Shown piece after piece: positions 1 to 6,031 of a DNA stretch of 19,809 nucleotides. Both the position numbers and the translations under genes were made by a program. The stretch lies in NCBI GenBank assembly GCA_016297325.1, contig JAEDGW010000043.1, positions 1-19,809 of the forward strand, in the 5' to 3' direction. The stretch is from Coprococcus sp. (lineage in GTDB: Bacteria > Bacillota > Clostridia > Lachnospirales > Lachnospiraceae). The notes below the pieces were generated by a model. That model saw only the letters and a list, made by a program, of their open reading frames with translations. It did not search any database and had not been told where the DNA came from. Numbering within the stretch: position 1 is the first letter of the stretch; each line of letters opens with the position of its first letter.

Positions 1-2
1 TG

Positions 3-71
3 GTTCCACACAGAGTTTGTAAGAACTGCGGTTCATACAACAAGAAAGAGATTATTTCAGTTGCTGAATAA
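3..71 (+). CDS. rpmF: 50S ribosomal protein L32, C-terminal end (partial)
   Basis: Only the last 22 codons are in the window; the start lies upstream. The visible peptide VPHRVCKNCGSYNKKEIISV then AE is the typical C-terminus of L32, a small protein of the large ribosomal subunit. The CKNC pair is the second half of the zinc-binding CxxC...CxxC arrangement of zinc-type L32; the first pair is outside the window. In many bacteria rpmF is directly followed by plsX, but here plsX is about 4.2 kb further on. The identification rests on a short but characteristic tail. Confidence 0.9.
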   Translation, partial: VPHRVCKNCGSYNKKEIISVAE

Positions 72-81
72 TTAAAAAGTG

Positions 82-128
82 CTATAGAACAAGGGATTGA
101 GCGATTTTTGCTCAATCTCATTCTATAG
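82..128. terminator. Hairpin just downstream of rpmF
   Basis: Nested inverted repeat: the outer arms CTATAGA (82-88) and TCTATAG (122-128) enclose an inner stem ATTGAGC (96-102) / GCTCAAT (110-116), extendable by G-C and G-T pairs. It starts 11 bases after the rpmF stop. No clean T-tract follows, so it may be a weak terminator, an mRNA 3'-end stabiliser or a processing site rather than a classical terminator. Confidence 0.5.
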
Positions 129-239
129 AAATAGCCCAAATTTAGCCCAATTGAATTTAACCTATCATAAAAGATCGTAAAACTAAGCTTTTGAATAGAT
201 TTGTAGATCAATTTGTATATTGGTTTAGAAATGTGTTCA

Positions 240-290
240 AAAAAAGAAATACAGGGTATATAGATTATATATATCCTGTATTTCTTTTTT
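240..290. terminator. Strong bidirectional intrinsic terminator
   Basis: A 16-bp perfect inverted repeat: arm 240-255 (A6 then GAAATACAGG) pairs with arm 275-290 (CCTGTATTTC then T6). The left arm is A-rich and the right arm ends in a T-run, so it can terminate transcription on either strand. It most likely ends the rpmF transcript and insulates the accessory segment to its right. Confidence 0.85.
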
Positions 291-321
291 ATTCGTATGC
301 GTTTTACTTGGTAATTTCAAG

Positions 322-375
322 TATAATATGATCAACGTGAGTGCTGTGAATATCGTCTAGCCCCATGCACTCACG
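322..375 (+). promoter_or_regulatory. Possible promoter and operator-like dyad upstream of the antitoxin-like gene
   Basis: A perfect -10 hexamer TATAAT sits at 322-327, but no good -35 is visible at the expected distance. Just downstream, CGTGAGTGC (336-344) and GCACTCACG (367-375) form a 9-bp perfect dyad with a 22-base centre, overlapping the expected transcription start and early leader. Toxin-antitoxin operons are commonly autoregulated at palindromes in this position. An alternative pairing TATCGT (351-356) with ACGATA (373-378) would exclude the larger stem. Promoter assignment is uncertain; the dyad is directly visible. Confidence 0.4.
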
Positions 376-429
376 ATAGATTATATCAAGTGAATGAAAC
401 ATTGGATAATTTGAAAAGAAGAATTGTCG

Positions 430-606
430 ATGGGAGCAACAGCAACAGTGAAAAAATCAGATTTTATAGATGCAATAGAAGAGAACCAGAAGGATGTCCG
501 TAAAATGGTAATGGACAGTTACCATGATATTGAAAAGGGAAAAGGAAGAGATTACAAAGAGTTTTTTGCAGAATTAGAAAGCAGGTACAGGAATGCAAAT
601 GTATAA
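430..606 (+). CDS. Small antitoxin-like protein (58 aa)
   Basis: A 58-residue charged protein starting MGATATVKKSDFID and ending FFAELESRYRNANV. Its size, its acidic and basic helix-forming composition, and the tail with a phenylalanine-glutamate-leucine core resemble small antitoxins of RelE/ParE-type modules, though I cannot name the family. The ATG at 430 is preferred over an in-frame TTG at 424; the Shine-Dalgarno sequence is weak (AGAAG-like, about 417-421). Its end overlaps by 8 bases a second reading frame that begins like a RelE/ParE toxin (MYKVMILPMAEEN) but stops after 16 codons. The overlap is typical of antitoxin-toxin pairs, so this is probably the surviving antitoxin of a broken module. 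The dyad at 336-375 may be its operator. Confidence 0.55.
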   Translation: MGATATVKKSDFIDAIEENQKDVRKMVMDSYHDIEKGKGRDYKEFFAELESRYRNANV

Positions 607-649
607 AGTTATGATACTTCCTATGGCAGAAGAAAATATCAACATTTAA
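599..649 (+). pseudogene. Truncated RelE/ParE-family toxin remnant
   Basis: Starting at the ATG at 599, which overlaps the antitoxin-like stop, the frame reads MYKVMILPMAEENINI and then meets a stop at 647-649. The opening (M-Y-K-V/I hydrophobic strand, then P-x-A-E-E) is the usual start of RelE/ParE-type toxins of about 90-110 residues. The rest of the domain, including the catalytic or C-terminal strand region, is not recognisable downstream. Deletion or decay of the toxin is the simplest reading; a genuine 16-residue peptide is the less likely alternative. Confidence 0.5.
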
Positions 650-856
650 GGTGTCAGGTGCAGATAAAAGAGAGAATTTGTATTTTGCACCGGAAAATTA
701 TCGTAAATATACTTGCTTTTTACAGCAGCAATGCATATACTATATCTAGTAGGTGTATCTCAGCCGTAAATGAGAAAGTTACAAAGAGAGTTTCTCTTGA
801 CTCTTATATCAAGAAAGTTACAAGTAAGTGTTTCGTCGCTTTGAGTACGAACGTAG

Positions 857-893
857 CAGCAGGGGCAAAAAATTGTCCCTGCTGATTTTTTTT
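857..893 (+). terminator. Intrinsic terminator
   Basis: CAGCAGGGGCAA (857-868) pairs with TTGTCCCTGCTG (873-884) with one G-T pair and a 4-base A loop. A T-rich run follows from 886 to 893. This is a classical rho-independent terminator, placed to end a transcript coming from the antitoxin-like gene. Confidence 0.85.
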
Positions 894-920
894 GATAGGA
901 TTTTCAACTATAGATAATAT
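892..920 (+). promoter_or_regulatory. Candidate promoter for the broken gene at 950-1541
   Basis: TTGATA (892-897) could serve as a -35 box, with TAATAT (915-920) at a 17-base spacing or GATAAT (913-918) at 15 bases. The region is AT-rich, so chance matches are likely, and the -35 overlaps the T-run of the terminator just upstream. Confidence 0.3.
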
Positions 921-949
921 AAAATTTTATTGCTGATTGTAATGGCAAT

Positions 950-1541
950 ATGGAAGATGAAGGTCAAGGAAGGACAGGTATAAGAAATCTTGGACAGGTC
1001 AATGATCTTACGGTAAACATAGAGAATGTCTCAAATACTGAAGAAAATGATAATGATCTTATAATAGATACGGGAGCCTCTCCGCTTGGCAAATATATCT
1101 CTGTGCCTAGGTATCAGGCACCAGTGGTACATGCTTTTAAAATAACCAAGACAGATGGCGGAAGCACAATAAAGTATAATACATACGCAACAAAAAACGG
1201 AACTACATCTATTACAAAAACTGGTACAGTAAGGCCTACACGTATTGCCACAACAAATAAAGGATATGCCTAAGATGGATATTGTTGTCGGAGGAAAGTT
1301 TACAAAAAGTGACACAGAAAGTACAGAAGAGACAGAGGATAATTCGGACAGTGCTGATTACAAGACATATGCTATAGAAGGTACTTCTATTCAGATCCAG
1401 GGACAGCAGAGAAGTGACGATCCGGTATACTATGCTGCAATGAAAAAGTATGTGAATGATTTTTTTAGTAAAGATGGCATGACTTCAGGTATTGAGTTCG
1501 CATCTACATATAAAGGTGGGAAAGCAATTATTGTATTTTGA
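950..1541 (+). pseudogene. Broken gene in two frames, probable remnant of an exported protein
   Basis: Two reading frames follow one another with a 29-base overlap: 950-1273 (107 codons, frame of MEDEGQGRTGIRN) and 1245-1541 (starting in a TTG, with the plausible body from MDIVVGGKFTKSDTES). Neither has a good ribosome binding site, and the second has no normal start near its beginning, so together they look like one gene split by a frameshift near 1260-1275. The product would be polar, rich in Thr, Ser, Asp and Asn, typical of exported proteins. Immediately upstream, another frame (921-947) reads a hydrophobic ILLLIVMAIW stretch, and the 950 frame itself contains IADC just before the ATG, resembling decayed signal or lipobox sequence. 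I do not recognise a family. It could instead be two small unrelated genes. Confidence 0.4.
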
Positions 1542-1559
1542 GGTATATCAGAGTATACT
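1531..1559 (+). promoter_or_regulatory. Candidate promoter of the leucine-rich-repeat protein gene
   Basis: TTGTAT (1531-1536) and TATACT (1554-1559) are separated by exactly 17 bases. The -10 matches consensus at 5 of 6 positions and the -35 at 3 of 6. A transcript would start near 1566, about 40 bases upstream of the ATG at 1605. The -35 overlaps the end of the preceding broken reading frame. Confidence 0.45.
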
Positions 1560-1604
1560 AAAAAAGGTGGTTACACGTTGTTATTGTATGGAAGGAGGCC
1601 GTTT

Positions 1605-4006
1605 ATGAAGACTACGAGTATGTACAAAAAATTGGTTGTAATTGTTTTTGTTACTGTTTTTATGATAGGTGTATTACCGTTCACTGTATTTGCAGAGGAT
1701 GCGGTCGAAGATACATCTCCCAAAGTTGTTGAAATTACAATTGAAAACTTTCCGGATAACAAAGTTTTCAATAGCGTAAAATCTTTGATATTAACAAGGA
1801 TGGCTGGATTAGCCAGAGTGAGGCAGACAATGTTAAAAGTATATGGTTAGGTATGTCGATTAAAGATTGCACTGGAATCGAATATTTTACAGAGCTTAAA
1901 GAACTGAGAATTGGCAATTCACAAGACTTGAAAAAGATAGATATATCACATAACACAAAGCTTGAAGATCTGAATATAAGTTTAACCGGGATAACCAATA
2001 TTGATCTGAGCCTCAATACCGCTCTAAAAAGTCTGTATTTACCTAACAATAAACTTACATCACTTGATCTTTCAAACAATACTAATCTGACATATCTTGA
2101 TTGTGATGGAAACCAAATATCAGAACTGATAATCAATAAATGTATAAATCTTGAAAGTATTGATTGTAGTCAGAACCAGATTAGCGGTTATTATGATTTA
2201 AGAAACCTGACAAAGCTTGAAACGGTCAACTTTAGTAAAAATCCTGGCGCCCGGATAATGGCTGATGGAATGAGCAGTCTTACAACAGTAATTATTAGTG
2301 ATACGGGCATTTCTTCGTTTAGTATTGACGATTGTCCAAAATTAAATAAATTATATTGTTTAAATAACGTTCTCTCAAGTATTGCCGTCAGCAATTGTCC
2401 AGTGACTGAACTACTTTTAGCTAATAATCATCTAGAAAATCTTGATGATGTAAAGATTAACTCTGTTCGCAAACTTGAAGTTGAGAATAATAGATTGAAC
2501 AAGTTGGACACATCATCTTTTGAAAACCTTGAATATTTAATTTGCAGCAATAACGAGATTTCTTCATTGAATTTTGATAACAATAAAAAGCTATATTGGT
2601 TGGAATGTGCGAACAACAAACTGACATCACTAAAAATAATTGATGAAGGAAAAGTTCTCCAGACAGTTATCTGTTCTGATAACCCGATTGAAAATCTAGA
2701 ATTATCAAGTGATAACATGCAAAATGTTGTTTGTGAAAATGCGAAGCTCACTACTACAGAAAAGATAGTTTCACCTAAACTTCTATATCTTAATGTAAAC
2801 AACAACCTTTTGACTAATGTGGATATGTCTGTCTACCCGAACCTTATAGATCTTTTTTGTAATGGGAACAAACTTTCAAAGCTTATTCTTAATCCTGATA
2901 TATGGCGTGTTTATTGTGAGAATAACAATTTAACTGCAATTGATGCGTCGGAAGCCACGCATATTTCATACACCTATTCAACTGATAATTATTGTATTTG
3001 GGCAAGTGGAAATGCTCTTTATATTGAACCTGATAAAAACAGGAGATACGATCTTTCCAGACTTACTGAAATATCTGGCTTTGATGTGAATAGGGCTACG
3101 AATTGGAATGGTGGCTCGGTCGATGGCAATATTTTAACTGTCGACCCTGGTGCAAAAAAAGTTACATATACATATATTATCAAAGAAAAAAACAGCCTTG
3201 GAAACCCGGTTTCTGAAACCTTTACTTTGAATTTGCCAGAAAATGAATGTACTCACACCAATACATTGGTTGTGGGGGCGAAAACACCTACATGTACTGC
3301 AAAAGGATACACAGGGGATGTCAAGTGCAAAGATTGTGGACATATCCTCAAAAAAGGTGTCAGCATTGCCGCAAATGGACACACATTAAAAACAGTAATA
3401 AAAAAAGCAACTATTACGGATGTTGGAAGGAAATCAAATATCTGCACGGTCTGCAAAAAAATTGTTTCGCAGAGCAGTATTGCCAAAGTTGCAAATATAA
3501 AACTCAATGCCACGAATTTTGTTTTTGATGACAAGATTAAAACACCGGTTGTCACGGTCAATGACTCAAATGGAAAGATATTGAAGAAAAATATTCATTA
3601 CTCTGTAACCTATGCCAAGGGTAGAAAGAATGTCGGCAGATATGCGGTGGTTGTTAAACTTAAGGGTAATTACTCTGGCACAAAGATCCTGGCATTTAAT
3701 ATAATTCCAAAAAGAACATCAATCTATAAATTGGCGGTTGGCAAAACGCAGTTTACCGCCAAGTGGTATAAGCAGACAATACAGACGACAGGCTATGAAC
3801 TTCAATACAGTATATATCCAGATATGCTCAGGGCAAATACGGTTGTTGTTAGAAATAATAAGTTGTCTTACTTAACAGTCAAAAAGCTAAAAACCGGCAA
3901 GAAATATTATACCCGAATCAGAACGTATAAAATCGTGAAAGTCAATGGAAAAAATGTTAAACTTTGTTCGGCTTGGTCAAATATCAAATCAGTTAAGACG
4001 AAGTAA
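1605..4006 (+). pseudogene. Secreted EF-hand/leucine-rich-repeat protein, interrupted by one apparent frameshift
   Basis: The gene opens at an ATG with a strong site (AAGGAGG, 1592-1598) and a clear signal peptide (KK then a hydrophobic run, cleavage near VFA-ED at residue 30). Residues 49-51 are FPD, as in the FPD-x-x-F segment preceding a calcium-binding EF-hand in many Lachnospiraceae repeat proteins. The frame then runs out at 1850. Reading one base differently at TTT 1784-1786 restores DINKDGWISQSE, a canonical EF-hand loop, and continues unbroken into the frame ending at 4006. Corrected length is about 800 residues. Domains in order: signal peptide, EF-hand, about 15-20 leucine-rich repeats of roughly 21 residues (N-x-L-x-x-L-D pattern), a Cys/His zinc-ribbon-like segment (ECTH, CKDCGH, CTVC; about 3248-3465), an Ig-like domain and a fibronectin III-like C-terminus. 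No membrane anchor or LPXTG motif is seen. Probable role: extracellular binding. Confidence 0.8.
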
Positions 4007-4073
4007 CCTGACAGGATGTGGTTATTCTTGCCAAGTTTTATAAATTCTGTAAAACTACATATTAAACAAGGGC

Positions 4074-4107
4074 AAAACCGAGCAGCAAAATGACTGCTCG
4101 GTTTTTT
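4074..4107 (+). terminator. Intrinsic terminator after the leucine-rich-repeat gene
   Basis: CCGAGCAG (4078-4085) pairs with CTGCTCGG (4094-4101) around an 8-base loop and is followed by TTTTTT (4102-4107). The A-run at 4074-4077 extends the stem by pairing with the first Ts. It ends the transcript of the secreted protein gene and separates it from the plsX promoter. Confidence 0.92.
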
Positions 4108-4174
4108 AATCCTGTGCATCCTGATGTGTTCAAATTGGTGTGTATTGAAATTACAATCTTTCAAATCTTTCAAG

Positions 4175-4214
4175 ATCATCACTTGCATTTCTTCCAATAT
4201 CATCACTTACATTT
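4175..4214 (+). repeat. 16-bp direct repeat just upstream of the plsX promoter
   Basis: ATCATCACTTGCATTT (4175-4190) and ATCATCACTTACATTT (4199-4214) differ at one position and repeat at a 24-base period. The second copy runs into the -35 box of the plsX promoter (4213-4218). A shorter tandem repeat, ATCTTTCAA twice (about 4156-4172), lies just before. This arrangement could bind a transcription factor; it does not resemble the FapR or FabT consensus as I know them. Confidence 0.6.
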
Positions 4215-4241
4215 GACTTTGACAATATAGAAATATATAAT
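4213..4241 (+). promoter_or_regulatory. Promoter of the plsX-rnc-smc-ftsY cluster
   Basis: TTGACT (4213-4218) and TATAAT (4236-4241) are exactly 17 bases apart: a 5-of-6 -35 box and a perfect -10 box. Transcription should start near 4248, giving a leader of about 84 bases before the plsX ATG. A nearer TTGACA at 4219-4224 would leave only an 11-base spacer and is not used in this call. Confidence 0.8.
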
Positions 4242-4255
4242 GACTTTGTGCGTTT

Positions 4256-4321
4256 ATGCCTAAAATTCAGGAAATTACTGTTATGAGCAGAAATCACATT
4301 GATAAATATATATACGGATAG
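4256..4321 (+). other. Possible 21-codon upstream open reading frame in the plsX leader
   Basis: An ATG eight bases after the predicted transcription start opens a 21-codon frame (MPKIQEITVMSRN...). Its stop codon TAG (4319-4321) overlaps the plsX Shine-Dalgarno sequence. There is no ribosome binding site for it, so it would have to be read as a near-leaderless message. The placement of its stop could couple it to plsX, but chance is the simpler explanation. Confidence 0.2.
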
Positions 4322-4331
4322 GAGAATTACT

Positions 4332-5342
4332 ATGGGAGACACAAGAATAGTTGTAGATGCTATGGGTGGAGACTACGCACCGGAATGGATCATCAGAGGT
4401 GCCGTTGAAGCAATTAATGAGGGGGCAAAAGCTCATATCATTCTTACAGGTAAAGAAGCCGTTATCAAGGGAGAACTTGCAAAATATACATATGATGATA
4501 GTAAGATTGAGATAAAGAACTGCACAGAGGAGATCACCTGTCATGATGCGCCTGTCCAGGCCATAAGAAGCAAGAAGGATTCTTCACTTACAGTTGGAAT
4601 GAACATGGTAAAGAGCGGTGAGGCGGATGCTATCATATCAGCGGGCAGCTCAGGTGCCATACTCGCCGGAGGCCAGCTCATAGTCGGAAGATCCAAGGGC
4701 GTTAAGAGATCACCACTTGCACCTCTCATCCCTACTACAAAAGGATATTCCCTTCTCATCGACTGTGGTGCGAATGTGGATGCAAGACCTGAGCATCTCG
4801 TACAGTTCGCCAAGATGGGTACTGTATATATGGAGAATATAGAGAAGATAGAGAAGCCAAGAGTTGCCATAGTGAACATAGGCGATGAGGAGGAGAAGGG
4901 CAATGCCCTCGTCAAAGAGACATACCCACTCTTAAAGGAGTGCAAGGATATCAACTTCATCGGAAGTATAGAGGCACGTGAGATTCCAAACGGAGCTGCA
5001 GATGTCATCGTCTGTGAAGCATTTGTGGGAAATGTAATATTAAAGCTCTATGAGGGACTTGCAAAGATGCTTCTCGGAGAGATCAAAAAGGCCGTAATGT
5101 CCTCATTCAAATCCAAGATCGGTGGAGCTCTCATAAAGGGATCACTCGGCGAACTCAAGGAAAGATTCAACGCCAAGACAAAGGGTGGAGCACCTCTTCT
5201 CGGACTCAAGGGACTTGTCGTAAAGATTCACGGCAATTCACACAACGAAGAGGTTAAGAGTGCTATATTCCAGTGTATCAGCTTCAGCGAGACCGGTGTA
5301 AATGCCAAGATAGCCGAGAAGCTGAGTGAGGAGCAGGCATAA
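4332..5342 (+). CDS. plsX: Phosphate acyltransferase PlsX
   Basis: 336 residues, the usual size for PlsX, which converts acyl-acyl carrier protein to acyl phosphate, the donor for PlsY in phospholipid synthesis at the membrane. The N-terminus TRIVVDAMGGDYAPEWIIRG is the family hallmark, and later conserved blocks include SAGSSGAILAGG, PLIPTTKGYSLLIDCGANVD and VIVCEAFVGNVILKLYEG. The ATG at 4332 is chosen because AGGAG at 4320-4324 precedes it at proper spacing; an upstream in-frame extension to 4299 lacks one. It is driven by its own promoter (4213-4241). It overlaps rnc by one base (TAATG), implying translational coupling. The acpP gene often found next in Firmicutes is absent. Confidence 0.96.
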   Translation: MGDTRIVVDAMGGDYAPEWIIRGAVEAINEGAKAHIILTGKEAVIKGELAKYTYDDSKIEIKNCTEEITCHDAPVQAIRSKKDSSLTVGMNMVKSGEADAIISAGSSGAILAGGQLIVGRSKGVKRSPLAPLIPTTKGYSLLIDCGANVDARPEHLVQFAKMGTVYMENIEKIEKPRVAIVNIGDEEEKGNALVKETYPLLKECKDINFIGSIEAREIPNGAADVIVCEAFVGNVILKLYEGLAKMLLGEIKKAVMSSFKSKIGGALIKGSLGELKERFNAKTKGGAPLLGLKGLVVKIHGNSHNEEVKSAIFQCISFSETGVNAKIAEKLSEEQA

Positions 5343-6028
5343 TGAAAAATTATGAAAAGCTGGAGGAGAAAATCGGATACTCCTTCAAAGATGTAAGTCT
5401 TCTTGTCACCGCCCTGACCCACACTTCATTTGCAAATGAGCTTCGTGTGAACAAGACAGATTCCTATGAGAGACTGGAATTTCTCGGTGACGCCATACTT
5501 GAATATATAGTCAGTGAATACTTGTTCCTTAAAAAGAAGGAATACGAGGAGGGAAAACTGACAAAACTCAGAGCCAGCCTTGTATGTGAATTTACACTGT
5601 CACAGATATCTGAAAGCCTGGGCTATGGCGATTATGTGCGTCTCAGCAAGGGCGAGGAACAGACCGGTGGAAGAAAGCGTAAATCTATCCTGTGCGATCT
5701 GTTTGAATCCGTACTTGGTGCTATGTACTTAGACGGCGGAATGGAGCCCGCAAAGAAGTTTGTTCACAGATTTCTTTTAGATGACGTGGAGACCAAGACT
5801 TTGTTCTACGACGCAAAATCAACGCTTCAGGAATACTGCCAGAAGAATGGCAGAAGGCTCCACTATGAACTTGTGGAGGAGAGAGGTCCTGAACACAACA
5901 AGATCTTTGTGTCAGATGTATCTATAGATGGCAATGTAACCGCCAGAGGTGAGGGTTCAAACCGAAAGACCTCTGAACAGATGGCGGCTTATAAGACACT
6001 GTTACAATTAAGAAAAAAGCAGGATTAA
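5342..6028 (+). CDS. rnc: Ribonuclease III
   Basis: 228 residues, standard length. RNase III cuts double-stranded RNA, processing rRNA precursors and controlling mRNA stability. The catalytic domain carries the signature ERLEFLGDA (residues 43-51) with E46 and D50, and the second metal pair D119 and E122 in CDLFESVLGAMYLDGG, matching the four acidic catalytic residues of the family. The C-terminal part (from about 158, KSTLQEYCQKNGRRLHYEL...) is a double-stranded RNA-binding domain ending in the usual A-A-x-K-T helix (here MAAYKTLLQL). The ATG shares its first base with the plsX stop, and GAGGAG (5328-5333) inside plsX is its ribosome binding site. Only 3 bases separate it from smc. Confidence 0.97.
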   Translation: MKNYEKLEEKIGYSFKDVSLLVTALTHTSFANELRVNKTDSYERLEFLGDAILEYIVSEYLFLKKKEYEEGKLTKLRASLVCEFTLSQISESLGYGDYVRLSKGEEQTGGRKRKSILCDLFESVLGAMYLDGGMEPAKKFVHRFLLDDVETKTLFYDAKSTLQEYCQKNGRRLHYELVEERGPEHNKIFVSDVSIDGNVTARGEGSNRKTSEQMAAYKTLLQLRKKQD

Positions 6029-6031
6029 TAT

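Larger units (their letters stand above)
72..423. other. Gene-free, AT-rich interval between rpmF and an antitoxin-like gene
   Basis: No convincing reading frame is present. The interval holds two inverted repeats (82-128 and 240-290), a short direct repeat of TAGCCCAA around 133-151, a -10-like TATAAT at 322-327, and a 9-bp dyad at 336-375. Each of the main elements is listed separately. By eye it is more AT-rich than the housekeeping genes downstream. Confidence 0.6.
650..949. other. Non-coding interval ending in a terminator; possible toxin remains or small RNA
   Basis: There is no convincing gene. An open frame from a GTG at 658 has no Shine-Dalgarno sequence and unlikely composition. 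AAGTTACAA occurs twice (777-785 and 815-823). Small mutually exclusive stems are possible: AAGAGA/TCTCTT at 784-798 and CTTGA/TCAAG at 796-813. The stretch is followed by an intrinsic terminator at 857-893. It could be the 3' untranslated part of the broken toxin-antitoxin transcript, or a small RNA; nothing decides between them. Confidence 0.4.

Noticed and set aside
658..885. Open frame of 75 codons starting at GTG
   Set aside because: No ribosome binding site, it runs through the terminator stem at 857-884, and the composition is not protein-like.
1571..1771. Reverse-strand frame opposite the signal peptide of the repeat protein
   Set aside because: It mirrors the hydrophobic signal peptide; the + strand has the ribosome binding site, signal peptide and domain logic.
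2000..3100. Tandem DNA repeat or CRISPR-like array
   Set aside because: The periodicity is at protein level (about 21-residue leucine-rich repeats); the DNA copies are diverged and there are no identical repeats with spacers.
4219..4241. TTGACA at 4219-4224 as the plsX -35 box
   Set aside because: Only 11 bases separate it from TATAAT; the TTGACT at 4213-4218 gives the proper 17-base spacer.
4541..5008. Reverse-strand frame of 155 codons opposite plsX
   Set aside because: Antisense shadow of a clear plsX coding sequence, with no ribosome binding site or family resemblance.
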